In this document: one piece after another, positions 17,220 to 26,330 of the stretch
Layout: each line of letters starts with the position of its first letter
How positions within the stretch are numbered: the first letter of the stretch is position 1
From: an uncultured Akkermansia sp.
GTDB taxonomy: Bacteria > Verrucomicrobiota > Verrucomicrobiia > Verrucomicrobiales > Akkermansiaceae
Direction of reading: 5' to 3'
Length of the DNA: 36,027 bases
Assembly (NCBI GenBank): GCA_947629715.1
Contig: CANRET010000017.1
Location: 1-36,027, forward strand
Notes under the pieces: generated by a model
Told to the model about the DNA's origin: nothing
What the model saw: the letters and a program-made list of their open reading frames with translations, nothing else
Databases searched by the model: none
Position numbers and translations under genes: made by a program

Positions 17220-19426
17220 GGGGTTGGGCTCCCGGCGGGGAGGGGAATGAGAAGTTCGTCCTCGGGAAAGCGTCGGCCTTCTGATCGGGCTCGCTGCGTC
17301 TCTCGCACAAGTTTGGGGTCAATCCAATACAAGTGGCTGTCCAGGGGATCGAAATAGAGAGGCGGACAGAATCGGACGCTTTCCGTGTTCGGCCAGCAGA
17401 GCCAGCGCCACTGCGCGAAGCGCCAGAAGCGCGAGGACCAGCCGGGAACCCACGCGGCGGAATCGGCGATGAGGCGCTGCACGTTCCGCTGGGCGCGGAC
17501 GGCTGCTGTGGCGGTAGAAGCAGAGCGGGCTTCCAAGATGGCGCGGTCGAGTTCGGGAGAGGCGGTGGCAGTGATGTTGTCGGTGCCGGGCAGAGGCTTG
17601 CCGTCTGCATCGTACGCGTACTGCGAGAGAAAGAAGGGACCGGCATCCGGAACCGGTGGACTGAATCCCCAGGAGAAGATGCACGCACTGTAATTCTTGT
17701 TCTTCACTTTCAGAAAAAAGACCGTGTCATCCATTTGCTCGAATTGCAGATCGAGGCCGCAGCGAGTGGCATCAGGCTTCAGAATGCCCATGGCAGCAGC
17801 GTAGGACGGATCTGTGCGCGAACTCACCGTCACCTGAAGCCGCGTGCCATCCGGCTTACGCAGAATGCCGTCCTCTCCCTCCTCCGTGAAGCCGGCGGCG
17901 GCGAAATACGCACGCGCGCGCTCGGGGTCATAGGGCAAGGCGCGTATCGACGGGTCGGTGAATTCGCCGAAACCGGAGAAATAGGAACTGCCCCTCCGGT
18001 AATCGCCTCGGAAGAGAGTGTCGATGACCTCTTGCACGTTCAAGGCGTAGTGGAAGCCACGACGAGCGTTGATATTATCGAAAGGCGCGGAGGAGCAGTT
18101 CAGATGGAAGCCGAAGCTGTTGCGCGGCCATTCATTGTGAAACATGACGCGTTGAATGTAGCCGGCATGCACAGGGGGAATTTCCAAGCCCTCGTACCAG
18201 AAGTCTGCGTCGCGGCCGGAGACGACGTCCAGTTCACCGATACGGAAGAGTTCGCGTATCTTGGAGGCCTCGGTGATGAAGGCGTAGGAAATGTGATCCA
18301 CATTGCAGGTGTGGCGCGTGTAGCGGCGGTCGGCGGCCCACCAGTCTTTCACGCGCGAGAGCACGAGCTTGCTGCCCATCAGCGTCTTTTCCGCATCTAC
18401 GGCATAACCGCCGGTTGTGGGAACTGCGCGCCACAGGTAACGCTCCGGGTAATCGGGACCGAACTCGGCGAAAAAGCGCGTGCAGGCGTTCGGCAGACTG
18501 CCGGCGTAGAATGCGGCGTAGGGGCGGGGAGAAGGAAGCGTGACAGAGAGCGTGTGGTCGCTGTAGATGGCGACGCGCGCGAAGTTGGCGACGTAGAAGT
18601 CACGGTAGAAAGGATCGGCGCTGTAAGGGGACGTGCGCAGGAAAAGAGAGGTCACAAAGTCGCGCGTGGTGAGGGGGTCGCCGTTGGAGAAGCGCGCGTC
18701 GGAATCGATGTGAAAGTAGATCGTGCGTCCGTCAGGAGAGATGGCCCAGCGGTCCGCCGTGCCGGGAATGAGTTTTCGCGTGCCGGGGTGCAGACGCACC
18801 AGAGGAAGGTCGAGGTCGTTGTAGATGTAGCGCCGGGTGGAGTTGTTGCTGTTGGGACCGAAGACGCGAAGTGTGTTGGGGAAGGAGCGTTGGAGAGCGA
18901 GACGCAGGGTTCCGCCCTTGACAGCGGCAGGGTCGCCGAGTTCCGGTTCGTATCCTCCGTTGATCCACTGCAGGTTGGACGGCAGGTCTTTTTCGGTGAG
19001 GAAAATAAGGTAGCTCCCCATTTCTCGTCGTTTGTGCAGTTGGCGGGCCTCATCGGCAAGCAGGTCGCGTCGTGCGCGGATGGCGTCTCGGTCGGGATTC
19101 TGTATGTCGGCAATGCGCTGGTTGAGGCGTTCAATTTGTTCGTTCACTCGAACAAGTCGATCGCCCAGCAGGGATTGCACTTGGGAGTTCCAGCGCTCCG
19201 GAAAACCGCGGAATCCGGGAGGCATACGCCAGCGTTTTGCGTAGTTCGGGGCATCGGAGTCAGCGTCAAAGGTCGGGGGAAGCGAATCCAGTTCCGGGGG
19301 AACCCAGCTTAAGCCGTTGCGTGAAGATTCGTCCTCACAGCTCATCATGGCACAGATTGAGAGCACGGCGAGGAACAGACCGAGCGGATGCCGGCGGAAG
19401 CGGAGTCTGTGAATCGGGTTATTCAT
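17216..19426 (-). CDS. oppA: Peptide ABC transporter substrate-binding lipoprotein
   Basis: A 736-residue extracytoplasmic solute-binding protein of the SBP_bac_5 family (OppA/DppA/YejA). Residues 1-29 form a signal with a lipobox-like end (AMMS-C30), so it is probably lipid-anchored. A coiled, charged stretch at about 80-125 (LVRVNEQIERLNQRIAD) precedes the binding domain and is unusual for the family. Typical binding-protein features follow, such as DRWAISPDGRTIYFHI and SNGDPLTTRDF. The frame is open further upstream, but the ATG at 19426 overlaps the permease stop by 8 bp and yields a proper signal peptide; earlier starts would lie inside the permease gene. Long for the family (usually 500-600). 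Confidence 0.9.
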   Translation of the reverse strand: MNNPIHRLRFRRHPLGLFLAVLSICAMMSCEDESSRNGLSWVPPELDSLPPTFDADSDAPNYAKRWRMPPGFRGFPERWNSQVQSLLGDRLVRVNEQIERLNQRIADIQNPDRDAIRARRDLLADEARQLHKRREMGSYLIFLTEKDLPSNLQWINGGYEPELGDPAAVKGGTLRLALQRSFPNTLRVFGPNSNNSTRRYIYNDLDLPLVRLHPGTRKLIPGTADRWAISPDGRTIYFHIDSDARFSNGDPLTTRDFVTSLFLRTSPYSADPFYRDFYVANFARVAIYSDHTLSVTLPSPRPYAAFYAGSLPNACTRFFAEFGPDYPERYLWRAVPTTGGYAVDAEKTLMGSKLVLSRVKDWWAADRRYTRHTCNVDHISYAFITEASKIRELFRIGELDVVSGRDADFWYEGLEIPPVHAGYIQRVMFHNEWPRNSFGFHLNCSSAPFDNINARRGFHYALNVQEVIDTLFRGDYRRGSSYFSGFGEFTDPSIRALPYDPERARAYFAAAGFTEEGEDGILRKPDGTRLQVTVSSRTDPSYAAAMGILKPDATRCGLDLQFEQMDDTVFFLKVKNKNYSACIFSWGFSPPVPDAGPFFLSQYAYDADGKPLPGTDNITATASPELDRAILEARSASTATAAVRAQRNVQRLIADSAAWVPGWSSRFWRFAQWRWLCWPNTESVRFCPPLYFDPLDSHLYWIDPKLVRETQRARSEGRRFPEDELLIPLPAGSPTP

Positions 19427-21011
19427 AGCGGTTGAGGCGGCGCGGGGAGATAGCCTCGCGTACGGATTCGCCGATAAACGTGATGAGCAAGAGCATGATG
19501 ACGAGCGCGACCACAGCGGAGGAGGCCACCCAGGGAGAGGAGAGCCGCGCCAGACCGTCGTTGAGCAGACGCCCCCAGCTCGCGCAGGTGTCTGGCAGTC
19601 CGAACCCCAGGTAGTCCAGTGAGGTGAGAGAGAGTACGACAAAGGCGAAGCTGAAAGGAATGAGCGTGATGACGATGCCGGTGATGTTGGGCAGGATGTG
19701 GTGCAGCAGGATGTGCGGGGCGCTTGCTCCCATGGCTCGGGCTGCGGCTACATAATCCCGTGCTTTTTCGCGCATCGCACCGGTGCGGATGAGATAGGTC
19801 ACCGGCATCCAGCCCAGCAGGGCCATGAGCAGCAGGGTGGTTGGCATTCCGCGCAGACTCGACGGAACCATGTCCGTGACCGCCATGATCACGAAGAGAA
19901 AAGGAAGCTGAGAGAGAATCTCGATGATGCGCTGTGTCACCATGTCGAACACGCCGCCCAAGTAGCCCATGAGCATGCCGATGCTCAGGCCGATGCCGTA
20001 CACGAGCGGCAGGTAGAAGAGGGCGGCTTTCACATTCACCTGCAGCCCGCCGAAGAGAATGGCGACAATGTCCTGGCCTCGGCTGTCGGTTCCCAGCAGA
20101 TGGCCGCCGGAGAGCGGAGACGCGGGGTGGTAATGAATGAGGAAATGCCTGACGCTGCTCTGCTGTAAAAAGCGGGGAATGTCACCGGGACCCCGGTAGG
20201 TTTCGCGAATGAGTTTACCGCGTTGCCAAACGGCGCTGTACACCTCGCGACGATCGGGATTCCAGCCCTGCGTCATGCCATCCGGCACGCCGTTGCGGTA
20301 GCGGATGCGCAGGTGGACGTCACCGTTCGGGTAGAGGCGGCAGGCCAGACCGTCAAAAGGAGTGACGCCGTCCGGGGCGTAAAGTCGGTTGTGCAAGGCC
20401 GGCAATTCTTCCCTAGGGAAGGAGGTCGTGTCGCCGGCAGGGTCGTAGGGGATGGGCGGCATGAGGACGAACTGCGGACCGCCGGGTTTGCCCAACTCGG
20501 CGTGCAGTCGGCGATAGTCGGCTTCGGCCAGTCCCTCATTGCCGGTCAGTCCGAAGACGCTGCCGGGAAGCATGTGGCGTCGGAAGGCCGGAAAATGCCA
20601 CTTGCCTTGTTCTGTGACGACGATCAGAGCGCGCTTGCCGACCAGAGTCTGATCTAACCCGGCGAGTGTCAACAAGACCATGAATACGCCCAGCGAAACG
20701 AGGCCCGCCTTGTTGTTGCGGAAGCGTGCCAGGGCCCGTTCAGTTTGCGCTGACAAACGAAAAGCTCCGCGATGGAGCAGGAGGAAGATTCCGACGAGAG
20801 CCAGAAAAAACATTGTCAGCCAGCCGAACCACTGGATATGTCCGTCCGCTGCGAGCGCCGGGCACAGCTCGGGAGAACAGGAGAGGAGGTTCCATTGCCG
20901 TGCTGCCGTGAAAGGCCAGGAGATGGTGGGGACGAGCCAGCCGTGAAGCTCCCCGAGGCTGCCGAGTACGGCAGCCAGGATGAGCAGACAGGCGAGGGCG
21001 TTTTTTTTCAT
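19419..21011 (-). CDS. oppC: Peptide ABC transporter permease, OppC type, enlarged
   Basis: A 530-residue inner-membrane permease; usual OppC proteins have about 300. The C-terminal ~230 residues are a standard permease domain: LLGTDSRGQD entry motif, several membrane spans, and the EAA loop YVAAARAMGAS that contacts the ATPase. The N-terminal half is unusual: two extra membrane spans (about 5-25 and 64-80), a further span near 105-125, then a large soluble loop of about 190 residues. Part of this loop (YPNGDVHLRIRYRNGVPDG) faintly recalls MORN-like beta repeats. The ATG overlaps the oppB stop by one base (TGATG). The coding start contains eight consecutive A. Confidence 0.88.
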   Translation of the reverse strand: MKKNALACLLILAAVLGSLGELHGWLVPTISWPFTAARQWNLLSCSPELCPALAADGHIQWFGWLTMFFLALVGIFLLLHRGAFRLSAQTERALARFRNNKAGLVSLGVFMVLLTLAGLDQTLVGKRALIVVTEQGKWHFPAFRRHMLPGSVFGLTGNEGLAEADYRRLHAELGKPGGPQFVLMPPIPYDPAGDTTSFPREELPALHNRLYAPDGVTPFDGLACRLYPNGDVHLRIRYRNGVPDGMTQGWNPDRREVYSAVWQRGKLIRETYRGPGDIPRFLQQSSVRHFLIHYHPASPLSGGHLLGTDSRGQDIVAILFGGLQVNVKAALFYLPLVYGIGLSIGMLMGYLGGVFDMVTQRIIEILSQLPFLFVIMAVTDMVPSSLRGMPTTLLLMALLGWMPVTYLIRTGAMREKARDYVAAARAMGASAPHILLHHILPNITGIVITLIPFSFAFVVLSLTSLDYLGFGLPDTCASWGRLLNDGLARLSSPWVASSAVVALVIMLLLITFIGESVREAISPRRLNRYE

Positions 21012-22324
21012 CAGCGGAATTTGATGCGCGGGTCGAGGCTCGCGACGAGGATGTCGGATGTCAAATTGCCCAGCACGATGACGATCGAGCTGAGCAACAG
21101 GGAACCCATGATGAGCGCGTAGTCTTTATCCATGAGCGCCTGGTAGCACAGCATGCCGAAGCCCCGGATGTCGAACACTCGCTCAATGAGGATGGAGCCT
21201 CCTACCACTGAACAGATGACTCCGCCGAGACCGGAGGCGATGGGGATAATGGCATTGCGCAGGGCGTGACGCCATACGGCGCGGCGGTAATTTGCTCCTT
21301 TGGCTACGGCGGTGCGCATGTAGTCGGCGGAGATCTGGTCAAGCAGACTTCCCTTCATCATCATGGTGGTCAGAGCCAGGGAACCTGTGACGTAGCAGGC
21401 GAGGGGCAGGGCTGTGTGGTGCGCCAGATCCGTTAGTTTTCCCAAAATGCTGAGCGAGTCGAAGTCCGGACTCGTGAGGCCGTAGAGGGGGAAATACTCC
21501 AGCCGCGCGCCTAAGTAGATGAGCAGGATGGCGCCCAGAGCGAAGCCGGGGATTGCGTAGCCCACGTAGAGGAGCGTTCCGGTGACGGCATCGGCGAAAC
21601 TGCGGTGATGCAAAGCTTTCCAGATGCCGAGTGGGATGCTGATAAGGTACATGAGCAGCGCGCCAAGGATGCCGAAGTAGAGCGATACGGGGAGACGGCT
21701 GAGCATCATGTCCAACACGGGTTCATTGTACTTGTAGGACTTGCCCAAATTACCCTGAAGCAGACCGTCCCACTCGTAGCGGAACAGGATGACGCGGGCG
21801 CGCTGTGCGTTTCCGACTTTTTGCGGGGAGGAAGGGGTGAGCGGGTTGCGGGCGCGGCTGCGTTCTGCGCGCTCTGCAGGAGATTCTATGCGGATGCGCC
21901 AGTCCTCTTCGGCGAACCAGGTGGGCTGCCGAAACTCAGGGACAGAACCGCAGCGGCGCACGCTGAGTACGCGCGGGCTGCCGTCCGGCGCCGATGTGGT
22001 GGGATAGGCGAAGCCGTCATCATTGAACTCGGCTTTCGTGATGTCCACTCGGCGTCGGGCGAGACCAAGCCACTGCAGGTAGGCTTTCCACGCGGGCTCG
22101 TCCAGATTGAAGAGTTCGGCAAGGCGTTCGCGTTCGTCCTCGCTGACACTGCTTGAGCTCGCGGCATCTGCTTTTTCTCCGGAAAGTGCGCCGATAGCCT
22201 GCTCTTGCATGATGCGCTCCACCGGTCCGCCGGGAACCAGCCGCGTGAGGCAGAACACCAGCAGCGTCACCCCGACAATGGTGACCGGCGCCAGCAACAG
22301 ACGCTTGATGATGTACTCCCGCAC
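21011..22324 (-). CDS. oppB: Peptide ABC transporter permease, OppB type, enlarged
   Basis: A 437-residue inner-membrane permease of the OppB/DppB/YejB family (usually 310-365). It begins with the canonical MREYIIKRLLLAPVTIVGVT helix and the VPGGPVERI segment. The loop between the first and second spans is expanded to about 170 residues, including a polar stretch rich in Arg and Ser. The EAA loop is recognisable as MRTAVAKGANYRRAVWRHAL. The start is GTG, 7 nt after a TAGAAT -10 box, so the operon mRNA is probably leaderless. First gene of oppB-oppC-oppA-oppD. Confidence 0.9.
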   Translation of the reverse strand: MREYIIKRLLLAPVTIVGVTLLVFCLTRLVPGGPVERIMQEQAIGALSGEKADAASSSSVSEDERERLAELFNLDEPAWKAYLQWLGLARRRVDITKAEFNDDGFAYPTTSAPDGSPRVLSVRRCGSVPEFRQPTWFAEEDWRIRIESPAERAERSRARNPLTPSSPQKVGNAQRARVILFRYEWDGLLQGNLGKSYKYNEPVLDMMLSRLPVSLYFGILGALLMYLISIPLGIWKALHHRSFADAVTGTLLYVGYAIPGFALGAILLIYLGARLEYFPLYGLTSPDFDSLSILGKLTDLAHHTALPLACYVTGSLALTTMMMKGSLLDQISADYMRTAVAKGANYRRAVWRHALRNAIIPIASGLGGVICSVVGGSILIERVFDIRGFGMLCYQALMDKDYALIMGSLLLSSIVIVLGNLTSDILVASLDPRIKFR

Positions 22325-22331
22325 GCCCCGA

Positions 22332-22359
22332 ATTCTACCAAATTACACCCAACTCGCAA
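22332..22359 (-). promoter_or_regulatory. Candidate promoter of the peptide transporter operon
   Basis: Minus strand TTGCGA (22359-22354), 16 bp ending in GG, TAGAAT (22337-22332). The GTG of oppB follows 7 nt later. The site lies between the sigma factor gene and oppB, so the transporter can be transcribed separately from the sigma gene. Confidence 0.5.
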
Positions 22360-22381
22360 GAGGTTTTTTCAGGACAAGCTT

Positions 22382-22990
22382 CTACCGTTCAATATCACCG
22401 AGCAGACTTTGGAGTTGCTTATGGGCGTAAAAGATGCGGGAGCGCAGCGTGCCTTCGGAGACGTGGAGCATTTTGGAGATTTCCTGATAGGAGAGTCCCA
22501 TGATATCACTGAGAGTTACGACTTCGCGATGGGAGGGGGAAAGTTGATTAAGGGCTTTTCGAAGACGTTTTTTGAGGTCGGTGATGTGGGCGCCGCGTAC
22601 AGGGTCGGAGTCGATGGCTCGGTCGGCGAGTTCGCTGTCTTTCTCCAAGGGATCTCCATTTTCGTCGTCATCGATGCTGAATGCGTTTTCTCGTTTTCGT
22701 TTACGCAGGAAATTGCGGGCCTGATTTGCGGCAATCGCATAGAGCCATGTGTAGAATGCGCTCTTCTTGTTGAAGTATCTCAGAGATCTGAAAGCGCGCA
22801 GGAAAGACTCCTGCGCTACATCGTAGGCATCGGCTTCCGAAGCGAGCATTTGCAGAAGCATGGCGTGCAATTTTCGGCTGTGCCGACGGATCAACTCATC
22901 GAAGGCTCGAGTTTCTCCCTTCAACGTGATGCCGATGAGCTCCTCGTCCGGGAGTTCATTCCAATCTTGTGATGTGGCGTTATCGGGCAT
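22382..22990 (-). CDS. ECF-type RNA polymerase sigma factor
   Basis: A 202-residue sigma-70 family protein with only regions 2 and 4. Region 2 spans about 27-97, with the core-binding DVAQESFLRAF and the -10-binding FYTWLYAIAANQARNFLR. An acidic linker (about 105-130) leads to region 4 at about 142-193, with the HTH LSYQEISKMLHVSEGTLRSR. No anti-sigma factor gene is adjacent: downstream is the transporter operon after 57 bp, upstream is purF. Which promoters it serves cannot be told. It resembles RpoE-like ECF factors. Confidence 0.93.
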   Translation of the reverse strand: MPDNATSQDWNELPDEELIGITLKGETRAFDELIRRHSRKLHAMLLQMLASEADAYDVAQESFLRAFRSLRYFNKKSAFYTWLYAIAANQARNFLRKRKRENAFSIDDDENGDPLEKDSELADRAIDSDPVRGAHITDLKKRLRKALNQLSPSHREVVTLSDIMGLSYQEISKMLHVSEGTLRSRIFYAHKQLQSLLGDIER

Positions 22991-23071
22991 CGTTGCGTGA
23001 TAGATTGTGGGGAGCGCCTCTGGGGGGAGGCGAGGAGTGAAACGCGACGGAGCCGAGGCGCCGGGCGCGGG

Positions 23072-24991
23072 TCACACGGGCAGGGAGTACGAACGACCGT
23101 CGCGACCCTCATACCAGTTGATGAAGGCGACGTTGGCCGTGGTGTAACCGCCGGGGGTGGGGTAATTGCCGCTAAAGTACCAATCGCCGCACGGACCCTC
23201 GATGGCCGAGTGGAGACCCTCAAGCGTCTGATAGATGATTTGCACCTCGCAGGGCGAATTGTCCGGCGTGACCAGATGTGAAATTTCTTCAGTGATCTCA
23301 TCAGCGCTGAAGGGAGCGTAGATCATCTTCACCGGGTTGCCGCGTTGTTCCGGTGGGAGAGTGAGCTGGCGGCGGCATTCATCATACACATGGGTTATGT
23401 AAGCGTAGTCACCGCATTTTTTGAGCAGGGAGATGGCGGCTTGAAACGCGATGAACTTGCCCAGCTCGCTCATGTCGATGCCGTAGCAATCCGGATAGCG
23501 AATCTGAGGAGCGGAAGAGAGGATGACGATCTTGCGCGCCTTGGATCGGGCCAGCAGGCGCAGCAGAGATACACGCAGGGTCGTGCCTCGTACGATGGAA
23601 TCGTCGATGGCAATGAGCACTTCATCCTTGCCCACAGCGCCGTAGGTGAGGTCATACACTTGTGCAGCCATTTGCTTGCGGCTGCTTTCCTCGGAGATGA
23701 ATGTGCGGAGCTTAATATCTTTATGGGCGATTTTTTCGGCGCGCGGCCAACGGCGTTGGATAAGTTCGCGGATGAGTTCATCGGAGAGCGTACCGTTGTG
23801 AAAATTTTCGATGACAGCGGCGGTTACACGGTCTCGGCGGTAGGATCGCAGCCCCTCCAACAGGCCGTAGTAGGAGACTTCGGCGGTGTTGGGGATGTAG
23901 GTGATGGCGGCTTTGGAGAAGTTTTCATCGCCGAGGCATTCCACGACTTTCTCAGCCAGGTTGGCGCCGAGCTGTTTACGCTCCTGATAGATAATGGGGT
24001 CGTTGCCGCGCGAAAAGTAGATGGCTTCAAAAGAGCAGGGAGTAGGCTCCAGCGGCGTCGTGTAGGGGGCGATGGAGATTTTACCGTCGCTTTTCACCAC
24101 AATCATGTTGGCGCGGTCCAGTTCATGCACGTCCTCGCATTCCACTCCCATGACGCTCATGAGGGGCACGCGTTCGCTGGCGATGGCCAGGTACTCGTCT
24201 GTGAGCACATAATGGCAGGGGCGGATGCCGTGCGGGTCGCGCAGGCAGAAGAAATCGCCATTGCCTACGGCGCCCATGACGCAATACCCGCCGTCCCAGT
24301 TTTGGGAAGCTTTGCCGATGATGTCGTAGAGGTCGAGGCGTTGCGAGATGACGCTGGGAATTTCACGCCCCGGCATGTTGTCGCGCAATTCACGGTAGAT
24401 GTCTGTGTGGGCTTCATCAAGGTAATAGCCGATTTCCTCCAGCACGGCCTGAGTGTCGGTGTCAAAAATGGGGTGTTGGCCGCGTTCGATGAGCGTGCGG
24501 TTCAGTTCACTTGCATTCGTCATGTTGAAATTGCCCAGCAACATGAGCGTGCGGGTCGTCCAGTTCGTGCGCCGCAGGAAAGGGTGACAGCTGCCTTCGT
24601 CAAACTGTCCGCTGGTGCCGTAGCGCAGGTGGCCCATCAGGATTTCGCCGCCGAAGTTGAAGTTCTTTTTGTAGGCGTTGGCGTCCTGCACGCTCCAGTC
24701 CCCCATTTCCCGCAGTGTGCGCAGATTGCGTTGCTGGGAGGAAAAAATGTCGGACAGAGCCGAGGGGGTCGCGTTGCGTGCACGGAAGACGTAAGGTTCC
24801 CCCAGCGGCATATCCAGTTTCACGCAGCCGATGCCCGCTCCGTCCTGCCCGCGATTGTGCTGTTTTTCCATGAGCAGGAAAAGCTTGTTGAAAGCCCATT
24901 CCGGTGAGCCGTACTTGTTGGCAAAGTAGGAGAGCGGTTTGAGCAATCGAATCGCGGCTACGCCGCATTCATGGTGCAGAGGATCAGACAT
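23072..24991 (-). CDS. purF: Amidophosphoribosyltransferase, long form
   Basis: First committed enzyme of purine synthesis: PRPP plus glutamine to phosphoribosylamine. The N-terminal glutaminase domain begins after a short leader, with nucleophile Cys9 (HHECGV), normally exposed by removal of the first residues. The QHNRGQDGAGI segment follows. The C-terminal phosphoribosyltransferase domain holds the PRPP motif IDDSIVRGTT at about 462-471. At 639 residues it is longer than the E. coli type (about 505) and resembles the long variant of Bacteroidetes. It lies 54 bp after purM in the same direction. Its ATG has no Shine-Dalgarno site; the leader is pyrimidine-rich. Confidence 0.93.
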   Translation of the reverse strand: MSDPLHHECGVAAIRLLKPLSYFANKYGSPEWAFNKLFLLMEKQHNRGQDGAGIGCVKLDMPLGEPYVFRARNATPSALSDIFSSQQRNLRTLREMGDWSVQDANAYKKNFNFGGEILMGHLRYGTSGQFDEGSCHPFLRRTNWTTRTLMLLGNFNMTNASELNRTLIERGQHPIFDTDTQAVLEEIGYYLDEAHTDIYRELRDNMPGREIPSVISQRLDLYDIIGKASQNWDGGYCVMGAVGNGDFFCLRDPHGIRPCHYVLTDEYLAIASERVPLMSVMGVECEDVHELDRANMIVVKSDGKISIAPYTTPLEPTPCSFEAIYFSRGNDPIIYQERKQLGANLAEKVVECLGDENFSKAAITYIPNTAEVSYYGLLEGLRSYRRDRVTAAVIENFHNGTLSDELIRELIQRRWPRAEKIAHKDIKLRTFISEESSRKQMAAQVYDLTYGAVGKDEVLIAIDDSIVRGTTLRVSLLRLLARSKARKIVILSSAPQIRYPDCYGIDMSELGKFIAFQAAISLLKKCGDYAYITHVYDECRRQLTLPPEQRGNPVKMIYAPFSADEITEEISHLVTPDNSPCEVQIIYQTLEGLHSAIEGPCGDWYFSGNYPTPGGYTTANVAFINWYEGRDGRSYSLPV

Positions 24992-25045
24992 GGCAGGTTG
25001 GAGGGAGGAAAGAGAGAGGAAAGGCGGGTCGTTGGAGGAAGGGAA

Positions 25046-26044
25046 TCAGGAAGCCACGCGCACTCGAACGCCGACGCCTTGTTTCACAATGCCGAGGACG
25101 TGGGATTGAGGTCCCACACTCATGGCAGTGTCCACTTGGTCAGGGGAGACGATGGCAACCCAGCCGATACCCATGTTGAATGTGTGGAAGCGATCCTCCT
25201 CTTCAACGTACTGCAGCACCTTCTGCACGGAGTCATTTTGCCAGAAAGGCACGGTGAGTTCAGCGCCCATGTCGCCGAGGAAGCGCTCCAAATTTTCCGG
25301 GAGACCGCCGCCGGTAATATGGGCATAAGCTTTCGGCGTGAGATTTGCAGCGCGCATCTGCTCCACTACATCGTGGTAGAGTCGGGTGGGGGCGAGCGCG
25401 GCGCGCAGTTCTTCGCGGCTCAGCAGGTCAGGGTGTTGCGCGAGGATGCGGCGAACGAGGCTCCAACCATTGGCATGGAAGCCGTCGCTTTCGTACCCGA
25501 CGAGTACATCGCCCACTTGCACGCGGGACGGGTCAATCATGCTCTCCTTTTCCACGCAGCCGATGCAGAAGCCGGCCAATTCCACCAGATTCTCCGGAAC
25601 GACTCCGGGCATCTCTGCTGTTTCGCCGCCGGCCAAGATGCAGTTGCAGCTTTCCAGATAATCGCACATGCCGGATACGAGGCGGGTAATGCGCGGAGTT
25701 TCGCGTTTCAGGTTGGATATGCCCAAGTAGTCCAGAAAAAGAAGAGGGTCGCCGCCTGTTGTCAGGATGTCATTCACATTCATTGCCACCAAGTCCTTGC
25801 CGGCCGTTTCCGGCATATTCTGCTCAAAGAGCAGTTCCGTCTTGGTTCCTACACCGTCCGTTCCCGTCACAATGACCGGCTGTTTGTACTTGCTCAAATC
25901 GTATGCTGCTGCGAAAAGCCCGAAAGCGTTGAAAAGGCTGCGGTTCTTTTGCGTGCGCTTGACGTGTGCGCTGATATTATGGACAAACGATTGAGCTTCA
26001 ATGGTATCTACGCCTGATTGCCTGTAAGTGAGTTTTGAGGACAT
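25046..26044 (-). CDS. purM: Phosphoribosylformylglycinamidine cyclo-ligase (AIR synthetase)
   Basis: A 332-residue cytoplasmic enzyme forming aminoimidazole ribotide from FGAM with ATP, the fifth step of purine synthesis. Conserved motifs are GTDGVGTK (61-68), MNVNDILTTGG, LAGGETAEMPG and ITGGGLPENL. Usual length for the family is about 345. First gene of a purM-purF operon with its own promoter. The leader just before the ATG is CU-rich and lacks a Shine-Dalgarno site. Confidence 0.96.
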   Translation of the reverse strand: MSSKLTYRQSGVDTIEAQSFVHNISAHVKRTQKNRSLFNAFGLFAAAYDLSKYKQPVIVTGTDGVGTKTELLFEQNMPETAGKDLVAMNVNDILTTGGDPLLFLDYLGISNLKRETPRITRLVSGMCDYLESCNCILAGGETAEMPGVVPENLVELAGFCIGCVEKESMIDPSRVQVGDVLVGYESDGFHANGWSLVRRILAQHPDLLSREELRAALAPTRLYHDVVEQMRAANLTPKAYAHITGGGLPENLERFLGDMGAELTVPFWQNDSVQKVLQYVEEEDRFHTFNMGIGWVAIVSPDQVDTAMSVGPQSHVLGIVKQGVGVRVRVAS

Positions 26045-26079
26045 GGAGAGGATGAGGGGTGCGCGTTGAAATCGCCCGG

Positions 26080-26108
26080 ATTATACCTGCCCCCTCCGGG
26101 AAAAGCAA
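26080..26108 (-). promoter_or_regulatory. Promoter of purM-purF
   Basis: Minus strand TTGCTT (26108-26103), 17 bp, TATAAT (26085-26080), with GG before the -10. The start codon follows 35 nt later. The rest of the 286-bp gap up to 26330 shows no gene or clear riboswitch. Confidence 0.6.
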
Positions 26109-26330
26109 GACGGAATTCAGGAGCTTCGTCTATTTGATGGGGAAAGGCGAGCGCGGGATACGGGGCTTGCGCTTTATGTACAGCTCACGAGACATTTGAG
26201 TATGCAGGATCGTTTGCACCATGATCGGAGGGGGCTCCGTTCCTGACGCACAGCGCATCGGGGACTCGGGGCGAGCAGAGAAAGGAACCGAAACAGGCCG
26301 AAAAAAGCCGAATGAAGCAAACTTCGCGGG

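Noticed and set aside
17333-19312. Long plus-strand open frame (659 codons) opposite the substrate-binding protein
   Set aside because: No recognisable domain; the minus-strand frame fits a four-gene operon with overlapping starts and stops.
19427-19642. Upstream extension of the substrate-binding protein by 72 codons
   Set aside because: It lies inside the permease gene, reads as low-complexity Ser/Pro/Arg-rich sequence, and hides the signal peptide.
23010-23035. Hairpin CGCCTC/GAGGCG between purF and the sigma factor gene
   Set aside because: Short stem and no T-run on either strand, so not called a terminator.
23345-24907. Plus-strand open frame (520 codons) opposite purF
   Set aside because: A shadow of a clear amidophosphoribosyltransferase in a GC-rich gene.
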